Assembly: GCF_011038885.2 (NCBI RefSeq)
Contig: NZ_CP064952.1
Span: 1,860,001-1,924,000 of the forward strand
DNA length: 64,000 bases
Direction of reading: 5' to 3'
From: Schaalia sp. ZJ405
GTDB taxonomy: Bacteria; Actinomycetota; Actinomycetes; Actinomycetales; Actinomycetaceae
The notes beneath the pieces are model-generated. The model searched no databases and was not told where the DNA came from. It saw nothing but the letters and a program-made list of their open reading frames with translations. Within the stretch, counting starts at the first letter, position 1, and each line of letters opens with the position of its first letter. The position numbers and the translations under genes are program-made. Below are positions 47,162-61,780 of the stretch, one piece after another.

Positions 47162-50113
47162 TTATTCCTCGACGCGTGACGAGGAATCAGCCAAACCCGA
47201 TTCTTCGGGATCCGCTGCCGGCTCCACGGAAACCGTGGACTCAGCTCGACGAATCCGGTAACGCTTGATCGCGAGGACCTCAAGCCCGAGAGCAACGAGG
47301 ACGATGAGCGCAAGACCACCCCAGGCGATGTACTCCCAGGCCGCACGCTCAACCTTCGGCTGCCCATCCTCGTAGATCCATGAGTTCGCCACCGTGTAGA
47401 GGATGTTGTGAGCGGAAGTGCGCAGAGCCTTCACACCGGTCGCACTGCGGTCCTTGACGTGGTTAACTCCCAGGTCCAGGGTTGCCAGGGCCATGTCGCC
47501 ACCGTTACGGGTCAGCTGATCCATGTTCTGGTAGCCGTAACCGGCGAAGTAGTCCGTCAGCGTCATCCCTTGGAAGCCCCACTCACCTCGCAGAACATTC
47601 TGCTGAAGCTCGGGGAGAGCACCGGCGTACACCGTGCCGATGTAGTTGAACGCGGTCATGACGCCGTGGGCGCCACCCTCCTTGATGCCAATCTCGAAAG
47701 GACGCAGGTAGATTTCACGAATCGACTGCTCATTTGCCCAGGTCGCAAGCATGTGCGTACGGTTCGTCTCCTGATCGTTGAGCGCGAAGTGCTTAACGAA
47801 CGCGTAGACGCCGTGCTCAGCTGCACCTTGGATTTCTTGAGCAACCTGTGTACCGGCAAGCATCGGATCCTCGGAGAAATACTCGAAGTTACGGCCTGCG
47901 TATGCGTAGCGATGCGTGTTCGTTGCGGGGGCGTACCATCCGGCAACATCCATGTCGTGAGCCATCGTGCCAATGGCCTCACCGAAGTCCTTCGCGATCT
48001 CCTTGTTAAAGGTCGCAGCAACAGACACAGCGGCAGGCAGACCGATGGATCCCACGCCGGTGAAGTTGTTGTTGAGCGAGGCCGGACCGTCGACATCGGA
48101 GACGCGAACCTTCCCCACGGACTTCACTGCGACGGAGCCATAGCCGCCGTTGGCGACCAGTGAATCCATGTCGTCAACGCTCAGCTGGTCAAGCAGTTGC
48201 TCCCACTTGGGATCGTCGTAGTCCAATCCGTACATGTCACCGAGGACGAGACCGTTCTTCGCTCCGGTCGTCGGCATCTCATCGGCCTCATCGTTGAATT
48301 TCTCCGCCTTGTAGTTGGAGTTCGCAACGAATGCGTCCTGGTGAGCTTTCGACATCTCAAAGTTCGTCGGAGCAGCGGTCGCCTGATCACGGTTGGCAAA
48401 ACCATTGGCGCGTGACAGGTAGGTGACGTCGCCGGCTGCCTGATCAAACTGGTTCGTCGCGGGAACACGGTCACCCGCATGGGACATGTCCTCGGAGTTG
48501 TAGACGACGGTTTCGTCGACAGTGACAACAGACGAATCAATTTCCGTATGTGAATTTTCACGAATCGACACCGTGTAGTCACCGGCCTCAAGCACATATG
48601 CCTTGGCATTGACCGAATCGTAGGAGGCCATCTCGTCCTCGTTAAAGGAGATCGTCACCGTCTCGGAGGCACCGGGTTCCAGGAGAGATGTCTTGGCATA
48701 GTCAGCGAGGTTGACGGATGCCTTTTCAATACCGCCATTTGTGTATGGGGCTGAGTAATACGCCTGAACAACGTCCTTTCCTGCGACATCACCAGTGTTC
48801 GTCACGGTGACGTCAAAAGAAATCTTTCCATCGGCGCGGGTGATGTTCCCCATCTTCTGCTCGAATGTCGTGTAGCTCAAGCCGTAACCAAAGGGGTAGA
48901 CCACCTCGTCGTCATAGTTGATGACGCCTTCCTCAGCAGCGGTCTCATACCAGCGGTAGCCCACGTAGATTCCCTCAACGTAGTTGACAAACGAGGGGTA
49001 GGTCGTGTTGTCGGAGAACGGGTCATCCTGACCGTATTCCTTCATGTTCGTGTAACCGAAGTTGCCGAAGTTCTTCGCCGCAGGCGAGTTCTTGATCGTG
49101 CGCGCGAAAGTATCCGGAGTCTTCGCCGACGGGTTGACCTCACCATCAAGAATGCGCCCAAGAGCGTTGAAACCGACTTGTCCGCCGGGGATCGCCCAGA
49201 CAATCGCATCAATCTCCGGATCGTCATTGAGCTCGCCGAGCTGGAAGGCGTTCGCAGCATTGACCACGACGACGACCTTGTCAGAGGCCGACTTCGCTAG
49301 CTCAATCATGTCCTTTTCAGGGCGGGTCAGCTCAAGGTAGCCCTGACCATCCTCAAAGTCCGCGTATTCCTTGGAGTTATTCGTGTAGGAGAATGCGCCA
49401 TTCTCCTTCACTTCCTTGTTCACATCCTGCGGCAAGTCGAAGCCTTCACCACCGGAGCGCGCGATCGTGACAATCGCCGTGTCAGAGTATGACGTGACGT
49501 TGGAAATCAACGAATCGGAATACATGTCTTTCGTGGGCTCAGGCAGGGACCAGTCAGCCTGGAACATCCCGATTTCGGGGCGGTCTTCCCGGAAGTCCAT
49601 GTAGAACTTCGTCAGTTCATCATTAGTCTGAAAACCGGCATTGTGCAGGCCGTCAATCAGCGAGGTCGTCGGATTGTCAGGGTTAAGAGAGCCTGAGCCA
49701 GTTCCACCGTAAATCGGGTTCGTTGAGGCCCATCCCCAGACGTTGACCTTCGAGTCCGCAGCAAGCGGCAGGGTGTCCTCTGAGTTCTTCAGCAGAACCA
49801 TGCCTTCATCAGATATTTCGTTGCCGAGCTTTTCAACACTGGCTTTCGTTTCGTCCGTCAGTACGCCCGAGCCGGAAGCTAGGTCAAGAACAGTCTTAAA
49901 GCCGCCGTAGAGCATAGAGACAAAGGCAACTGCGACGGCGACGAGTGCGGCAACCCACGTGGTTGCGCGAGTGAGTTTGCGCTTGGGTACGGACAGTTTC
50001 CTGACCGCGATCGTGACAAGGAGCGCCACAAGGAGGATCACGCCAATGGCGATCAGCTGGAACTTGATCGATTCGACGAGCTTTGCAACGTCATCCCAGT
50101 TGATGGAGAGCAT
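47162..50113 (-). CDS. Membrane-anchored GH3 glycosidase with inverted domain order, copy 1
   Basis: 983 residues. Two N-terminal membrane helices (about 18-37 and 47-67) and one near the C-terminus, then a charged tail. The GH3 alpha/beta-sandwich domain comes first (EGMVLLKN, GSGS), then a Fn3-like domain, and last the TIM barrel (DVDGPASL, GRNFEYFSEDP, KHFALNDQE) with the nucleophile Asp854 in LTDYF. This order is inverted relative to most GH3 enzymes but known in some Firmicutes and bifidobacterial beta-glucosidases. It probably hydrolyses beta-glucosides at the outer face of the membrane; the sugar is unknown. ATG 50113 has GAGAGG upstream. Tandem to a close paralogue. Confidence 0.88.
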   Translation of the reverse strand: MLSINWDDVAKLVESIKFQLIAIGVILLVALLVTIAVRKLSVPKRKLTRATTWVAALVAVAVAFVSMLYGGFKTVLDLASGSGVLTDETKASVEKLGNEISDEGMVLLKNSEDTLPLAADSKVNVWGWASTNPIYGGTGSGSLNPDNPTTSLIDGLHNAGFQTNDELTKFYMDFREDRPEIGMFQADWSLPEPTKDMYSDSLISNVTSYSDTAIVTIARSGGEGFDLPQDVNKEVKENGAFSYTNNSKEYADFEDGQGYLELTRPEKDMIELAKSASDKVVVVVNAANAFQLGELNDDPEIDAIVWAIPGGQVGFNALGRILDGEVNPSAKTPDTFARTIKNSPAAKNFGNFGYTNMKEYGQDDPFSDNTTYPSFVNYVEGIYVGYRWYETAAEEGVINYDDEVVYPFGYGLSYTTFEQKMGNITRADGKISFDVTVTNTGDVAGKDVVQAYYSAPYTNGGIEKASVNLADYAKTSLLEPGASETVTISFNEDEMASYDSVNAKAYVLEAGDYTVSIRENSHTEIDSSVVTVDETVVYNSEDMSHAGDRVPATNQFDQAAGDVTYLSRANGFANRDQATAAPTNFEMSKAHQDAFVANSNYKAEKFNDEADEMPTTGAKNGLVLGDMYGLDYDDPKWEQLLDQLSVDDMDSLVANGGYGSVAVKSVGKVRVSDVDGPASLNNNFTGVGSIGLPAAVSVAATFNKEIAKDFGEAIGTMAHDMDVAGWYAPATNTHRYAYAGRNFEYFSEDPMLAGTQVAQEIQGAAEHGVYAFVKHFALNDQETNRTHMLATWANEQSIREIYLRPFEIGIKEGGAHGVMTAFNYIGTVYAGALPELQQNVLRGEWGFQGMTLTDYFAGYGYQNMDQLTRNGGDMALATLDLGVNHVKDRSATGVKALRTSAHNILYTVANSWIYEDGQPKVERAAWEYIAWGGLALIVLVALGLEVLAIKRYRIRRAESTVSVEPAADPEESGLADSSSRVEE

Positions 50114-50172
50114 GTGGAAATACCTCTCAGGTCGGGGCACCGATACGGTGTGGATGGCCATGTCCTGGGGCC

Positions 50173-50192
50173 GAGAAACATAGGGATTTCTC
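50173..50192. promoter_or_regulatory. Operator-like palindrome near GH3 copy 1 start
   Basis: GAGAAA(N8)TTTCTC with centre CATAGGGA. It shares AAACATAGG with the palindrome at 50416-50431. Possible regulator site 60 nt upstream of the gene. Confidence 0.35.
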
Positions 50193-50385
50193 GCTCAGAT
50201 CACGGATGAAATTCCCTTGATTTCACACATGCGTTTGCTTCCGCTCGCGCTGTCATCCTCGACTGTGGATCGACTGTGAACCTTGTGTGAAACCGAGTGA
50301 GTTCCACTGGTATTCAACCCATCGTCGGATCGGATTCCTACAGAGCTCAATAATCTGCATTTTCGGGGGCACAGTCTGCCACGCA

Positions 50386-50431
50386 CAGCTACTCCTGTGC
50401 CTCACCTTAAGCAACGAAAACATAGGTTTTC
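50386..50431 (-). promoter_or_regulatory. Possible promoter and operator of GH3 copy 1
   Basis: A perfect palindrome GAAAAC-ATAG-GTTTTC (50416-50431) lies one nucleotide upstream of a possible -35 (TTGCTT, 50409-50414), with TAGCTG (50386-50391) 17 nt further. A LacI-type repressor could act here, but no regulator gene is adjacent. Confidence 0.35.
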
Positions 50432-50457
50432 TTAGTGATCATTAACGAGGACGCATC

Positions 50458-50496
50458 GGGGGTGGGCTCGAACTCTGAAATGTTCGAGCCCACCCC
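50458..50496 (-). terminator. Terminator-like hairpin after GH3 copy 2
   Basis: A perfect 15-bp stem ending GTTCGAGCCCACCCC (50482-50496) pairs with 50459-50473; loop TCTGAAAT. About 115 nt downstream of the stop; no immediate U-tract. Confidence 0.6.
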
Positions 50497-50612
50497 GTAC
50501 GACGTCATGCCGATCCGCTAAAGCTCCGAGTATCCGTCCCCGGTTTCACTCGGGTCATTCAGCGACGCCATCGTTTGTGTTGACGCGGTGAGGATGTCTC
50601 CTCGTGACACGT

Positions 50613-53591
50613 TCATTCAGTGATGGACGTCGGATGTGAAGCATCCTCATCGGAATCTGAAGGAGTCTCCCCCGTCGCAGTGTCAGTAGGCTCCACCGTC
50701 ACCGTAACCTCGTCTCTGCCCCGCGCGATGAAACGACGCAAGGCAACGACGAAGAGCACAACGGCGCCGGCTGTCAGAAGAAGAGCCACACCCCACGCGA
50801 TCCACTCCCACGGGAGCATCGGTGAAGCGGGTGTCCCGTCGGCGTAGATCCATGAGTTCGCCGTTGTGTAGAGGATATTGTGTGCGGCTGTGCGCATGGC
50901 GATCACCGATGTCGCACTACGGTCGTGAACGTGGTTGGAATCAAGGTTCAACGAAGCGAGCATTGTGTCGCCACCAGCACGGATGATCTGATCGGCATTC
51001 TGATATCCGAAGTCAGCGAAGTAGTCCGTGAGAACCATGCCTTGGAATCCCCACTCATCACGCAGAACTCCCTGAAGAAGCCCCGGCGTTGCGCCCGCGT
51101 AGACCGGTCCGATGAAGTTATAGGCACTCATGACAGCGGTTGCTCCGCCATCTTTCACCAGGGACTCAAAGGGCTTGAGGTAGATTTCACGCATCGTCTG
51201 CTCATCCGCCCACGTCGTCAGCTTCGACATGCGGTACGTTTCCTGATCATTGAGAGCAAAGTGTTTCATGAACACGTAAATGCCCTCGGCCTGAACCGCA
51301 GCAGCCTGATGCGCCGCGGTCTCTCCGGTGAGGAAAGGATCCTCCGAGTAGTACTCGAAGTTACGTCCCGCATAGGCGGAGCGATGCGTATTGACGGCTG
51401 GTGCATACCAACCCGAAACTTGCATCTCCTTGCCCATCTTCGCGATCATCTCACCATACTGGGTAGCCAGATCCGTGTTGAAGCTCGCTGCAAGGGAGAC
51501 ACTGGCGGCCATACCGATAGACCCGACCCCAGTGAAGTTATTATTCAGAGCCGCGGGACCATCAACGTCAACGTTCTGAACCTTTGCAATGGACGAGACC
51601 GCGGGGGTTTGATATCCACCGTTAGCGATGAGTTGATCCATGTCGTTAACACTCAACTGGTCAAGCAGCTGCTCCCACTTGGGATCGTCATAGTCCAATC
51701 CGTACATGTCGGCAAGCTCGATGCCATTCTTGGCTCCGGTTGTCGGCATTTCGTCAGCCTCATCGTTATGTTCTGCGGGATCGTAGTTCGTGTTATCCAC
51801 AAACTGCGCTTTACGCTCATCGGACAGCTCAAAGTTCGTCGGAGCTGCCGTTGCCTCGTCAAAGTTGGCGAAGCCATCAGCACGCGACAGCAGGGTGAAG
51901 TCGCCTCGCGCATAGTCGAAACGGTTCGTTGCTGCTGTCTTATCCCCGTTGTGCGTTGTCTGTGCGGAGTATGTGATCGTTGCAGGAATGTTGAGTGTCT
52001 GTTCCTGGAGAATCTCGTGAGAGTTTGCCCGAATCGAAAGGCCGTAGTCTCCGGCCTCCAGCACATAGGCTTTGGCATTTGCGTAGTCATACGAGGCCAG
52101 ATCCTCGCGGTTAAGTGTCAGCGTCAGCGTCTGCGAAGCTCCGGGGTCAAGAATCTGAGTCTTGTCGTAGGCGACAAGGTTCGCTGAAGCCTTTTCAATC
52201 CCACCGTTGGTGTAAGGCGGGTTCGAGTAGAGCTGGACAACATCTTTACCGGCAGCGCTTCCCGTGTTCGTCACGGTGACGTCGACGGTGATTTCACCCG
52301 TGGCAGGATCGAGGACGGGAGCAGACATCGTCTGCTGGAACGTCGTGTAGGACAAACCGTAACCAAAGGGGTACGTCACCCATTCGTCGTAATTGATGAG
52401 GCCCTCTTCGGCAGCTGTCTCCCAGAAGCGGTAGCCCACATAGATACCTTCAACGTAGTTCGAGAAGGTCGGATGGTAGGTATCCCCAGACCACTGCATC
52501 TCGTAGACGTGCTCATCCATGTTCGTGTATGTGAACACGCCAAAATTCTTCGATGTTGGCGTGTTATTCAGGTCCTTCACAAAGGTATCTGGAGTCTTCG
52601 CAGAGGGGTTGACATCACCGTTGAGGATCCGTCCCAACGAGTTGAAACCGACCTGACCGGGCAAGACCGTCCAAAGGATCGCATCAATCTCGGGATCTTT
52701 CGCTAGTTCGTCAAGCTCAAAAACGTTTCCACCGTTGTAGAGGACAACGACCTTGTCAGAGTTGGCTTTCGCAACCTCAATCATGTCCTTCTCAGACTGA
52801 GTGAGAGACAGATAGCCCTGGCCATCGGCGAAGTCCTTGTAGTCCTTGGAGTTCTCTTTGTATTGGTATTGATTCTTCGCGGCAACAGTCGCGTTCATAT
52901 CCGAGGGGAAGTCATAGCCTTCGCCGCCGCTGCGAGAAATCGTCACAATAGCGGTATCTGAAAAATCACGGACCGAGTTCAGGAGTTCATCGGTGTAGGA
53001 ATCGGCAGGGGGCTCGGGAAGAGAGATATCCGTATCCGAGAACATTCCGGCGACCGGCCGCTCCGCCGCGTAGTCGGTGTAGAAGTTCACCAGGTCGTTG
53101 TTCACGCTGAATCCCGCATTTTCCAGGCCAGTGAGCAGTGATGCAAGCTGGACATCAGTGCGCATTGAACCGGATCCCGTACCACCGTACACGGGGTTAG
53201 TCGATGCCCATCCAAAGGTGTTGAGTGCACTGCCTTTACTCAGGGGAAGAGTGCCGTTCTGATTCTTGAGGAGAACCATTCCTTCGTCGGACATCGCTTC
53301 GTTGAGGCTCTTGACCTCATCCATTGTTTCCTGCGTGAGCGCTCCACTGCCGGATGCGAGATCAAGAGGGGTCTTCAACCCGCCATAGAGCATGGTCATC
53401 ACAGCAACGATGACGGCAAGGAGTGCGGCGATCCATGTTGTCGAACGGACGAATTTACGTGTGCGGGTCTTCATCTTGAAGACAGCGATGGTGATGATGA
53501 TAGCGAGGGCGAGGACGATGCCGATAACAACGAGCTGGGTCTTGAGCGAATCCAGCAGTCGAATGACGTCCTCCCAGTTGATCGCGAGCAT
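50613..53591 (-). CDS. Membrane-anchored GH3 glycosidase with inverted domain order, copy 2
   Basis: 992 residues, same architecture as copy 1: two N-terminal membrane helices, GH3 sandwich domain first (EGMVLLKNQNGTLPL), Fn3-like domain, TIM barrel (DVDGPAALNNN, GRNFEYYSEDP, KHFALNDQE), nucleophile Asp856 in LTDYF, and a C-terminal membrane helix with a Thr/Glu/Asp-rich tail. Strong RBS (GGAAAGG). The two genes are tandem paralogues by duplication and differ enough to suggest different substrates or age. They lie between rpoC and rpsL, where most actinobacteria have no glycosidase. Confidence 0.88.
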   Translation of the reverse strand: MLAINWEDVIRLLDSLKTQLVVIGIVLALAIIITIAVFKMKTRTRKFVRSTTWIAALLAVIVAVMTMLYGGLKTPLDLASGSGALTQETMDEVKSLNEAMSDEGMVLLKNQNGTLPLSKGSALNTFGWASTNPVYGGTGSGSMRTDVQLASLLTGLENAGFSVNNDLVNFYTDYAAERPVAGMFSDTDISLPEPPADSYTDELLNSVRDFSDTAIVTISRSGGEGYDFPSDMNATVAAKNQYQYKENSKDYKDFADGQGYLSLTQSEKDMIEVAKANSDKVVVLYNGGNVFELDELAKDPEIDAILWTVLPGQVGFNSLGRILNGDVNPSAKTPDTFVKDLNNTPTSKNFGVFTYTNMDEHVYEMQWSGDTYHPTFSNYVEGIYVGYRFWETAAEEGLINYDEWVTYPFGYGLSYTTFQQTMSAPVLDPATGEITVDVTVTNTGSAAGKDVVQLYSNPPYTNGGIEKASANLVAYDKTQILDPGASQTLTLTLNREDLASYDYANAKAYVLEAGDYGLSIRANSHEILQEQTLNIPATITYSAQTTHNGDKTAATNRFDYARGDFTLLSRADGFANFDEATAAPTNFELSDERKAQFVDNTNYDPAEHNDEADEMPTTGAKNGIELADMYGLDYDDPKWEQLLDQLSVNDMDQLIANGGYQTPAVSSIAKVQNVDVDGPAALNNNFTGVGSIGMAASVSLAASFNTDLATQYGEMIAKMGKEMQVSGWYAPAVNTHRSAYAGRNFEYYSEDPFLTGETAAHQAAAVQAEGIYVFMKHFALNDQETYRMSKLTTWADEQTMREIYLKPFESLVKDGGATAVMSAYNFIGPVYAGATPGLLQGVLRDEWGFQGMVLTDYFADFGYQNADQIIRAGGDTMLASLNLDSNHVHDRSATSVIAMRTAAHNILYTTANSWIYADGTPASPMLPWEWIAWGVALLLTAGAVVLFVVALRRFIARGRDEVTVTVEPTDTATGETPSDSDEDASHPTSITE

Positions 53592-53672
53592 TCTGGCTCA
53601 CCTTTCCTTGAGTCGCGTCGATGGGACATGCGGTGATTTACCTCGGCGCTTCGTTACGCCGCTCCCCTCATT

Positions 53673-53692
53673 CAGGAACATCGGCGTTCTCA
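53673..53692. promoter_or_regulatory. Operator-like site upstream of GH3 copy 2
   Basis: CAGGAACATCGGCGTTCTCA resembles the palindrome at 50173-50192 (about 13 of 20 positions). It lies 80 nt upstream of the gene. Weak by itself. Confidence 0.25.
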
Positions 53693-53879
53693 GCTGCTGA
53701 GGTATCTCACGTGCTATCCCAACACCGCATCATTCAGACATGGACGCGTTTTCGGTGTTCTGTCCTTTCCCGTACGTAAACTGCACACTCACATCGCTTC
53801 GGCGCTCGTGACCCCACACATCGTGCTGCCAACCCATTCAAGATACGGGAAACGACATGCTCTCCGGTCTACCGGGACA

Positions 53880-53922
53880 TAACAAAAGGGTGCGCGTGCT
53901 GCCTTGTGCAGCACGCGCACCC
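53880..53922 (-). terminator. Rho-independent terminator of rpoBC
   Basis: A perfect 15-bp stem (53888-53902 with 53908-53922), 5-nt loop, followed on the minus strand by TTTTGTTATG. About 55 nt after the rpoC stop. Confidence 0.88.
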
Positions 53923-53976
53923 GATGACGTCTTCAGCAGGCTGAGCATTCAGCTTGCTGATGCGTTCAGTGGACGC

Positions 53977-56900
53977 TTACTCGTGGAAGGTCATCCCGAA
54001 GTCGATGGAGCCGAGGGCGTCGAGGAAGTCCTCCGACACCTCGCCGTCCTGGAAGTCGATCTCGGAGTAGTTCGAGTTCGCCAGCGCCTCAGGTGTCGGC
54101 TCAACGACAACCTGATTGTAACGCAGCAGACCCGTACCAGCCGGGATGAGCTTACCGAGAATGACGTTCTCCTTGAGCCCAACGAGCGAATCAGACTTAC
54201 CGTTCATCGCGGCCTCGGTCAGAACCTTCGTTGTCTCCTGGAAGGATGCAGCCGACAGCCACGAGTCCGTTGCAAGCGACGCCTTCGTGATACCCATGAG
54301 CATCTGACGACCCGAGGCCGGCTGTCCGCCCTCGGCGGCAACCTTACGGTTCTGCGTCAGGTACGCCATGCGGTCAACAAGCTCACCCGGCATGAACGTG
54401 GTGTCACCCGGTTCGAGGATCGTCACGCGACGCAGCATCTGGCGAACAATAACCTCGATGTGCTTGGAGTGAATACCGACGCCCTGGTCGCGGTAGACCT
54501 TCTGCACCTCATCCACCAGCTGCTTCTGAGCGACGTTACGACCCATGATCCGCAGGATTTCCTTCGGATCAAGCTGGCCCTCAGTCAGCGGAGTGCCCGC
54601 GTCGATGTGCTCGCCCTCGGACACGAGAAGCTTCTGACGACGCGACACCTCGATGACCAGGTCTTCCTTGCCGTCATCACGGGTGATGACAACGCGACGC
54701 GCCGCAGGATCCTCATCGTCGATGTGGACGCGGCCGGCGGCCTCGTTCATCTTCGCTTCGGTCTTGGGCGAACGCGCCTCGAAGAGTTCCTGCACACGCG
54801 GCAGACCCTGCGTGATGTCAGCTGCCGAGGCAGCACCACCGGTGTGGAAGGTCCGCATCGTCAGCTGCGTGCCGGGCTCGCCAATCGACTGAGCGGCGAT
54901 AATGCCGACGGCCTCGCCAATGTCAACCTGCTTGCCGGTCGCCAGGGAGCGGCCATAGCAGGCAGCACATGTGCCCACCTGGGACTCACAGGTGAGGACC
55001 GAACGCACGGTGATCTCACCAACACCGGCTTTGACCAGCTGCTCAAGCTGCTCATCTCCGAGGTCGGAGCCCGCCGTCATGACGACCTCTCCGTCCTCGT
55101 TCACCGCATCACGTGCGAGGTTACGCGCGTAGGCAGTCGTGTCGATGGTCTCCAACGCTTCCCACTCGCCGAACTCGTTCTTCTCGGCGATCTGGATCTT
55201 CACACCCTGACGGGTTCCACAGTCGGCCTCGCGGACGATGACATCCTGTGAAACGTCAACCAGACGACGGGTGAGGTAGCCCGACTCCGCGGTACGCAAA
55301 GCCGTATCAGCCAGACCCTTACGAGCGCCGTGCGTCGCAATGAAGTATTCAAGAACCGTCAGGCCCTCGCGGTAGTTCGCCTTGATCGGACGCTCAATGA
55401 GCTTCTGCTTCGGGTCAGACACCAGACCACGCATACCGGCGATCTGCTGAACCTGCGACCAGTTACCACGAGCACCCGAGGACACCATGCGGTAGACGGT
55501 GTTGCGCTCGGTGAAGTTGGACCGCATGTCGTTCGCAACTTCTTCGGTGCATTCAAGCCACAGCTTGACCAGCTCTTCGTAACGGGTTTCCTCAAGGATG
55601 ATACCCGTCTCGAACTGCTCCTGAATCTCAGCGGCTTTCACCTCGTAACGCGCGAGGATCTCTTCCTTACGCGGCGACTGCTCAATGTCAGAGAACGCAA
55701 TGGTGATGCCTGACCACGTTGACCAGTAGAAGCCCGCGGACTTCAGCGCGTCAAGGGACTCGGCAACAAGAACGTTCGGGTAGCGCTGCGTCAGGGCGTT
55801 GACGATCGCTCCCAGCTGCTTCTTGCCCACAACCTCGTTAACAAACGGGAAATCAACGGGAAGCTGCTCGTTGAAAATGGCGCGTCCCAGAGATGTTTCG
55901 AGGACGATGTCGTCACCCTCGGACCATCCTTCCGGGGCCTGCCAATTCGTGGGCGGCACGATGTCGGTGAAACGAATCCGAGCCGTTGCATTGAGGTCCA
56001 AGTCGCCCTTGTCGAAGGCCATGCGGGCCTCAGCCGCGGAGGAGAACTCCGGAACAATCGCATTGCCCTGCTCATCTGTGGCGACCGCGACGGACGGATC
56101 CGGGGTCGACGTCAGGTGGAACAGGCCAATGATCATGTCCTGCGACGGCATCGCCACGGGGCGACCGTCGGACGGCTTGAGGATGTTGTTCGTCGACAGC
56201 ATGAGGATACGGGCCTCAGCCTGCGCTTCCGCGCCAAGCGGAAGGTGAACGGCCATCTGGTCGCCATCGAAGTCAGCGTTGAACGCGCCACAGGCCAGCG
56301 GGTGCAGCTGGATCGCCTTGCCCTCAATGAGCTGAGGCTCGAAGGCCTGAATACCCAGGCGGTGCAGCGTGGGTGCGCGGTTAAGCAGCACCGGGTGCTC
56401 GCGGATGACATCGTCGAGGACGTCCCACACCTCGGGGCGCTGACGCTCAACCTTGCGCTTAGCTGCCTTGACGTTCTGCGCGTAGTTCTTCTCAACGAGG
56501 CGCTTCATGACGAACGGCTTGAACAGCTCAAGGGCCATCTGCTTGGGCAGACCACACTGATGGAGTTTGAGCTGAGGGCCAACGACGATAACGGAACGAC
56601 CGGAGTAGTCAACGCGCTTACCCAGGAGGTTCTGACGGAAACGCCCCTGCTTGCCCTTGAGCATGTCCGAAATCGACTTCAGGGGACGGTTACCCGGTCC
56701 GGCAACGGGACGTCCACGACGACCGTTGTCGAAGAGAGCATCCACGGATTCCTGAAGCATGCGCTTCTCGTTGTTGACGATGATCTCCGGTGCGCCCAGC
56801 TCAAGCAGGCGCTTGAGGCGGGTGTTGCGGTTAATCACTCGACGGTACAGGTCATTCAGGTCGGAGGTAGCGAAGCGACCGCCGTCCAGCTGGACCATCG

Positions 56901-57876
56901 GACGAAGATCTGGCGGAATAACCGGGATATTCGTCAGCACCATCGACGCCGGGGAGTTCCCGGTGTGAACAAAGGCGTTGATGACTTTCAGGCGCTTGAT
57001 CGCGCGGGCCTTACGTGGACCCGAGTCGTTAGCGATCGTCTGACGCAGAGCCTCAACTTCGCTCTGCAAGTCGAAAGTCTCCAAGCGCTTCTGAATTGCG
57101 GCAGCGCCCATGTCACCCTTGAAATAGGTGCCGTAGTTTGCCACCATCGCACGGTAGAGTCGTTCATCGCCCTCAAGGTCACCAACTTTGAGGTTCTTGA
57201 ATCGATCCCATACATCTTCCATGAACTTGATGTCGTCATCGAAGCGCTTGCGGATCTTCTGCATGTCACGCTCGCCGTTCTTGCGGGCGCGTTCACGCTC
57301 AGCCGCTGTGGAGCCTTCCTGCTCCATCTGGGCCAGCCTCTTCTCCAGGTCTTCTGCGAACTCGTTGATCGCAACGTCACGCTGGTTTTCCAGCTGCGAC
57401 TGGCGAACTTCAAGTTCGTTGCGAAGATCCATGAGGTCTTCCTGGCGGCCCTTGTCATCGACCTCGGTAATCATGTACGCGGCGAAGTAGATGACCTTCT
57501 CCAGGTCCTTCGGCGCGAGGTTGAGCACGTACCCGAGGCGGGACGGCACACCCTTGAAATACCAAATGTGCGTGACGGGGGCGGCAAGGTCAATATGTCC
57601 CATGCGTTCACGACGCACCTTGGACCGCGTGACCTCAACACCACACTTCTCACAGATGATGCCCTTGTAACGAACCCTCTTGTACTTGCCGCACGCGCAC
57701 TCCCAGTCGCGCGTGGGGCCGAAGATCTGCTCGCCGAATAGACCGTCGCGCTCGGGCTTGAGCGTGCGGTAGTTAATGGTTTCTGGCTTCTTGACTTCAC
57801 CGTGGGACCACGAGGCAATGTCCTCGCCCGTAGCCAGGGTGATTTTCAAGCTGTCGAACGTCTTGGCGTCCAGCAA
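53977..57876 (-). CDS. rpoC: DNA-directed RNA polymerase subunit beta-prime
   Basis: 1299 residues, complete. The zinc-binding [13 protein letters not shown] near the N-terminus, the catalytic [12 protein letters not shown] with three Asp, the clamp and bridge helix, and [17 protein letters not shown] are seen. TTG start at 57876 with AGGGAG upstream. It is 16 nt after rpoB. Confidence 0.98.
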   Translation of the reverse strand: MLDAKTFDSLKITLATGEDIASWSHGEVKKPETINYRTLKPERDGLFGEQIFGPTRDWECACGKYKRVRYKGIICEKCGVEVTRSKVRRERMGHIDLAAPVTHIWYFKGVPSRLGYVLNLAPKDLEKVIYFAAYMITEVDDKGRQEDLMDLRNELEVRQSQLENQRDVAINEFAEDLEKRLAQMEQEGSTAAERERARKNGERDMQKIRKRFDDDIKFMEDVWDRFKNLKVGDLEGDERLYRAMVANYGTYFKGDMGAAAIQKRLETFDLQSEVEALRQTIANDSGPRKARAIKRLKVINAFVHTGNSPASMVLTNIPVIPPDLRPMVQLDGGRFATSDLNDLYRRVINRNTRLKRLLELGAPEIIVNNEKRMLQESVDALFDNGRRGRPVAGPGNRPLKSISDMLKGKQGRFRQNLLGKRVDYSGRSVIVVGPQLKLHQCGLPKQMALELFKPFVMKRLVEKNYAQNVKAAKRKVERQRPEVWDVLDDVIREHPVLLNRAPTLHRLGIQAFEPQLIEGKAIQLHPLACGAFNADFDGDQMAVHLPLGAEAQAEARILMLSTNNILKPSDGRPVAMPSQDMIIGLFHLTSTPDPSVAVATDEQGNAIVPEFSSAAEARMAFDKGDLDLNATARIRFTDIVPPTNWQAPEGWSEGDDIVLETSLGRAIFNEQLPVDFPFVNEVVGKKQLGAIVNALTQRYPNVLVAESLDALKSAGFYWSTWSGITIAFSDIEQSPRKEEILARYEVKAAEIQEQFETGIILEETRYEELVKLWLECTEEVANDMRSNFTERNTVYRMVSSGARGNWSQVQQIAGMRGLVSDPKQKLIERPIKANYREGLTVLEYFIATHGARKGLADTALRTAESGYLTRRLVDVSQDVIVREADCGTRQGVKIQIAEKNEFGEWEALETIDTTAYARNLARDAVNEDGEVVMTAGSDLGDEQLEQLVKAGVGEITVRSVLTCESQVGTCAACYGRSLATGKQVDIGEAVGIIAAQSIGEPGTQLTMRTFHTGGAASAADITQGLPRVQELFEARSPKTEAKMNEAAGRVHIDDEDPAARRVVITRDDGKEDLVIEVSRRQKLLVSEGEHIDAGTPLTEGQLDPKEILRIMGRNVAQKQLVDEVQKVYRDQGVGIHSKHIEVIVRQMLRRVTILEPGDTTFMPGELVDRMAYLTQNRKVAAEGGQPASGRQMLMGITKASLATDSWLSAASFQETTKVLTEAAMNGKSDSLVGLKENVILGKLIPAGTGLLRYNQVVVEPTPEALANSNYSEIDFQDGEVSEDFLDALGSIDFGMTFHE

Positions 57877-57892
57877 AGTCTTTTCTCCCTAA

Positions 57893-61369
<3,477 letters not shown>

Positions 61370-61500
61370 AGGGGATCCTTCCCTGCAAGGTTCTTGCGCT
61401 TACGCCCACGGCCCATTAACTGCTACCGGCCTCCCCCGCTTAGCGCCTGTTGTTGCGGGTGGGTACGGTGCACCTCGGACACAATAAGGCGCAACTAGCC

Positions 61501-61529
61501 ATCTTAGGCATACTCTGCGACCGCATCAA
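61501..61529 (-). promoter_or_regulatory. rpoBC promoter
   Basis: TTGATG (61524-61529), 17-nt spacer, TAAGAT (61501-61506), minus strand. The leader to rpoB is about 125 nt. Confidence 0.7.
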
Positions 61530-61780
61530 TACCATATGTCTTTTGTGTTAGGTTTCACTGACCTCTGAGATGTCATCCATCACGAGCATCTGTGGGCGAG
61601 CCACTGTGAGCGGACGCTGGCACACATGCACGTACCCTGTCGCCGCTGGCATGAACCGGACAGGCTTCATCTTCACGCAATCAGGCCGCTGAGTGCTCTC
61701 CAGCTTGCTCTCGATACTCACCCGCCACTCACGCGAAGCGACACAGGCCATCTTTTCGTTGATTCCAGGCCGTTTTCTTG
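61530..61780. other. Gap between rpoB promoter and tRNA
   Basis: About 250 nt with no credible gene, terminator or repeat that I could recognise. Confidence 0.4.

Noticed and set aside
53857-57741. Long open frames on the + strand antisense to rpoC (about 464 and 541 codons).
   Set aside because: They mirror rpoC codon structure, have no ribosome site or recognisable domain, and are shadows caused by high third-position GC.
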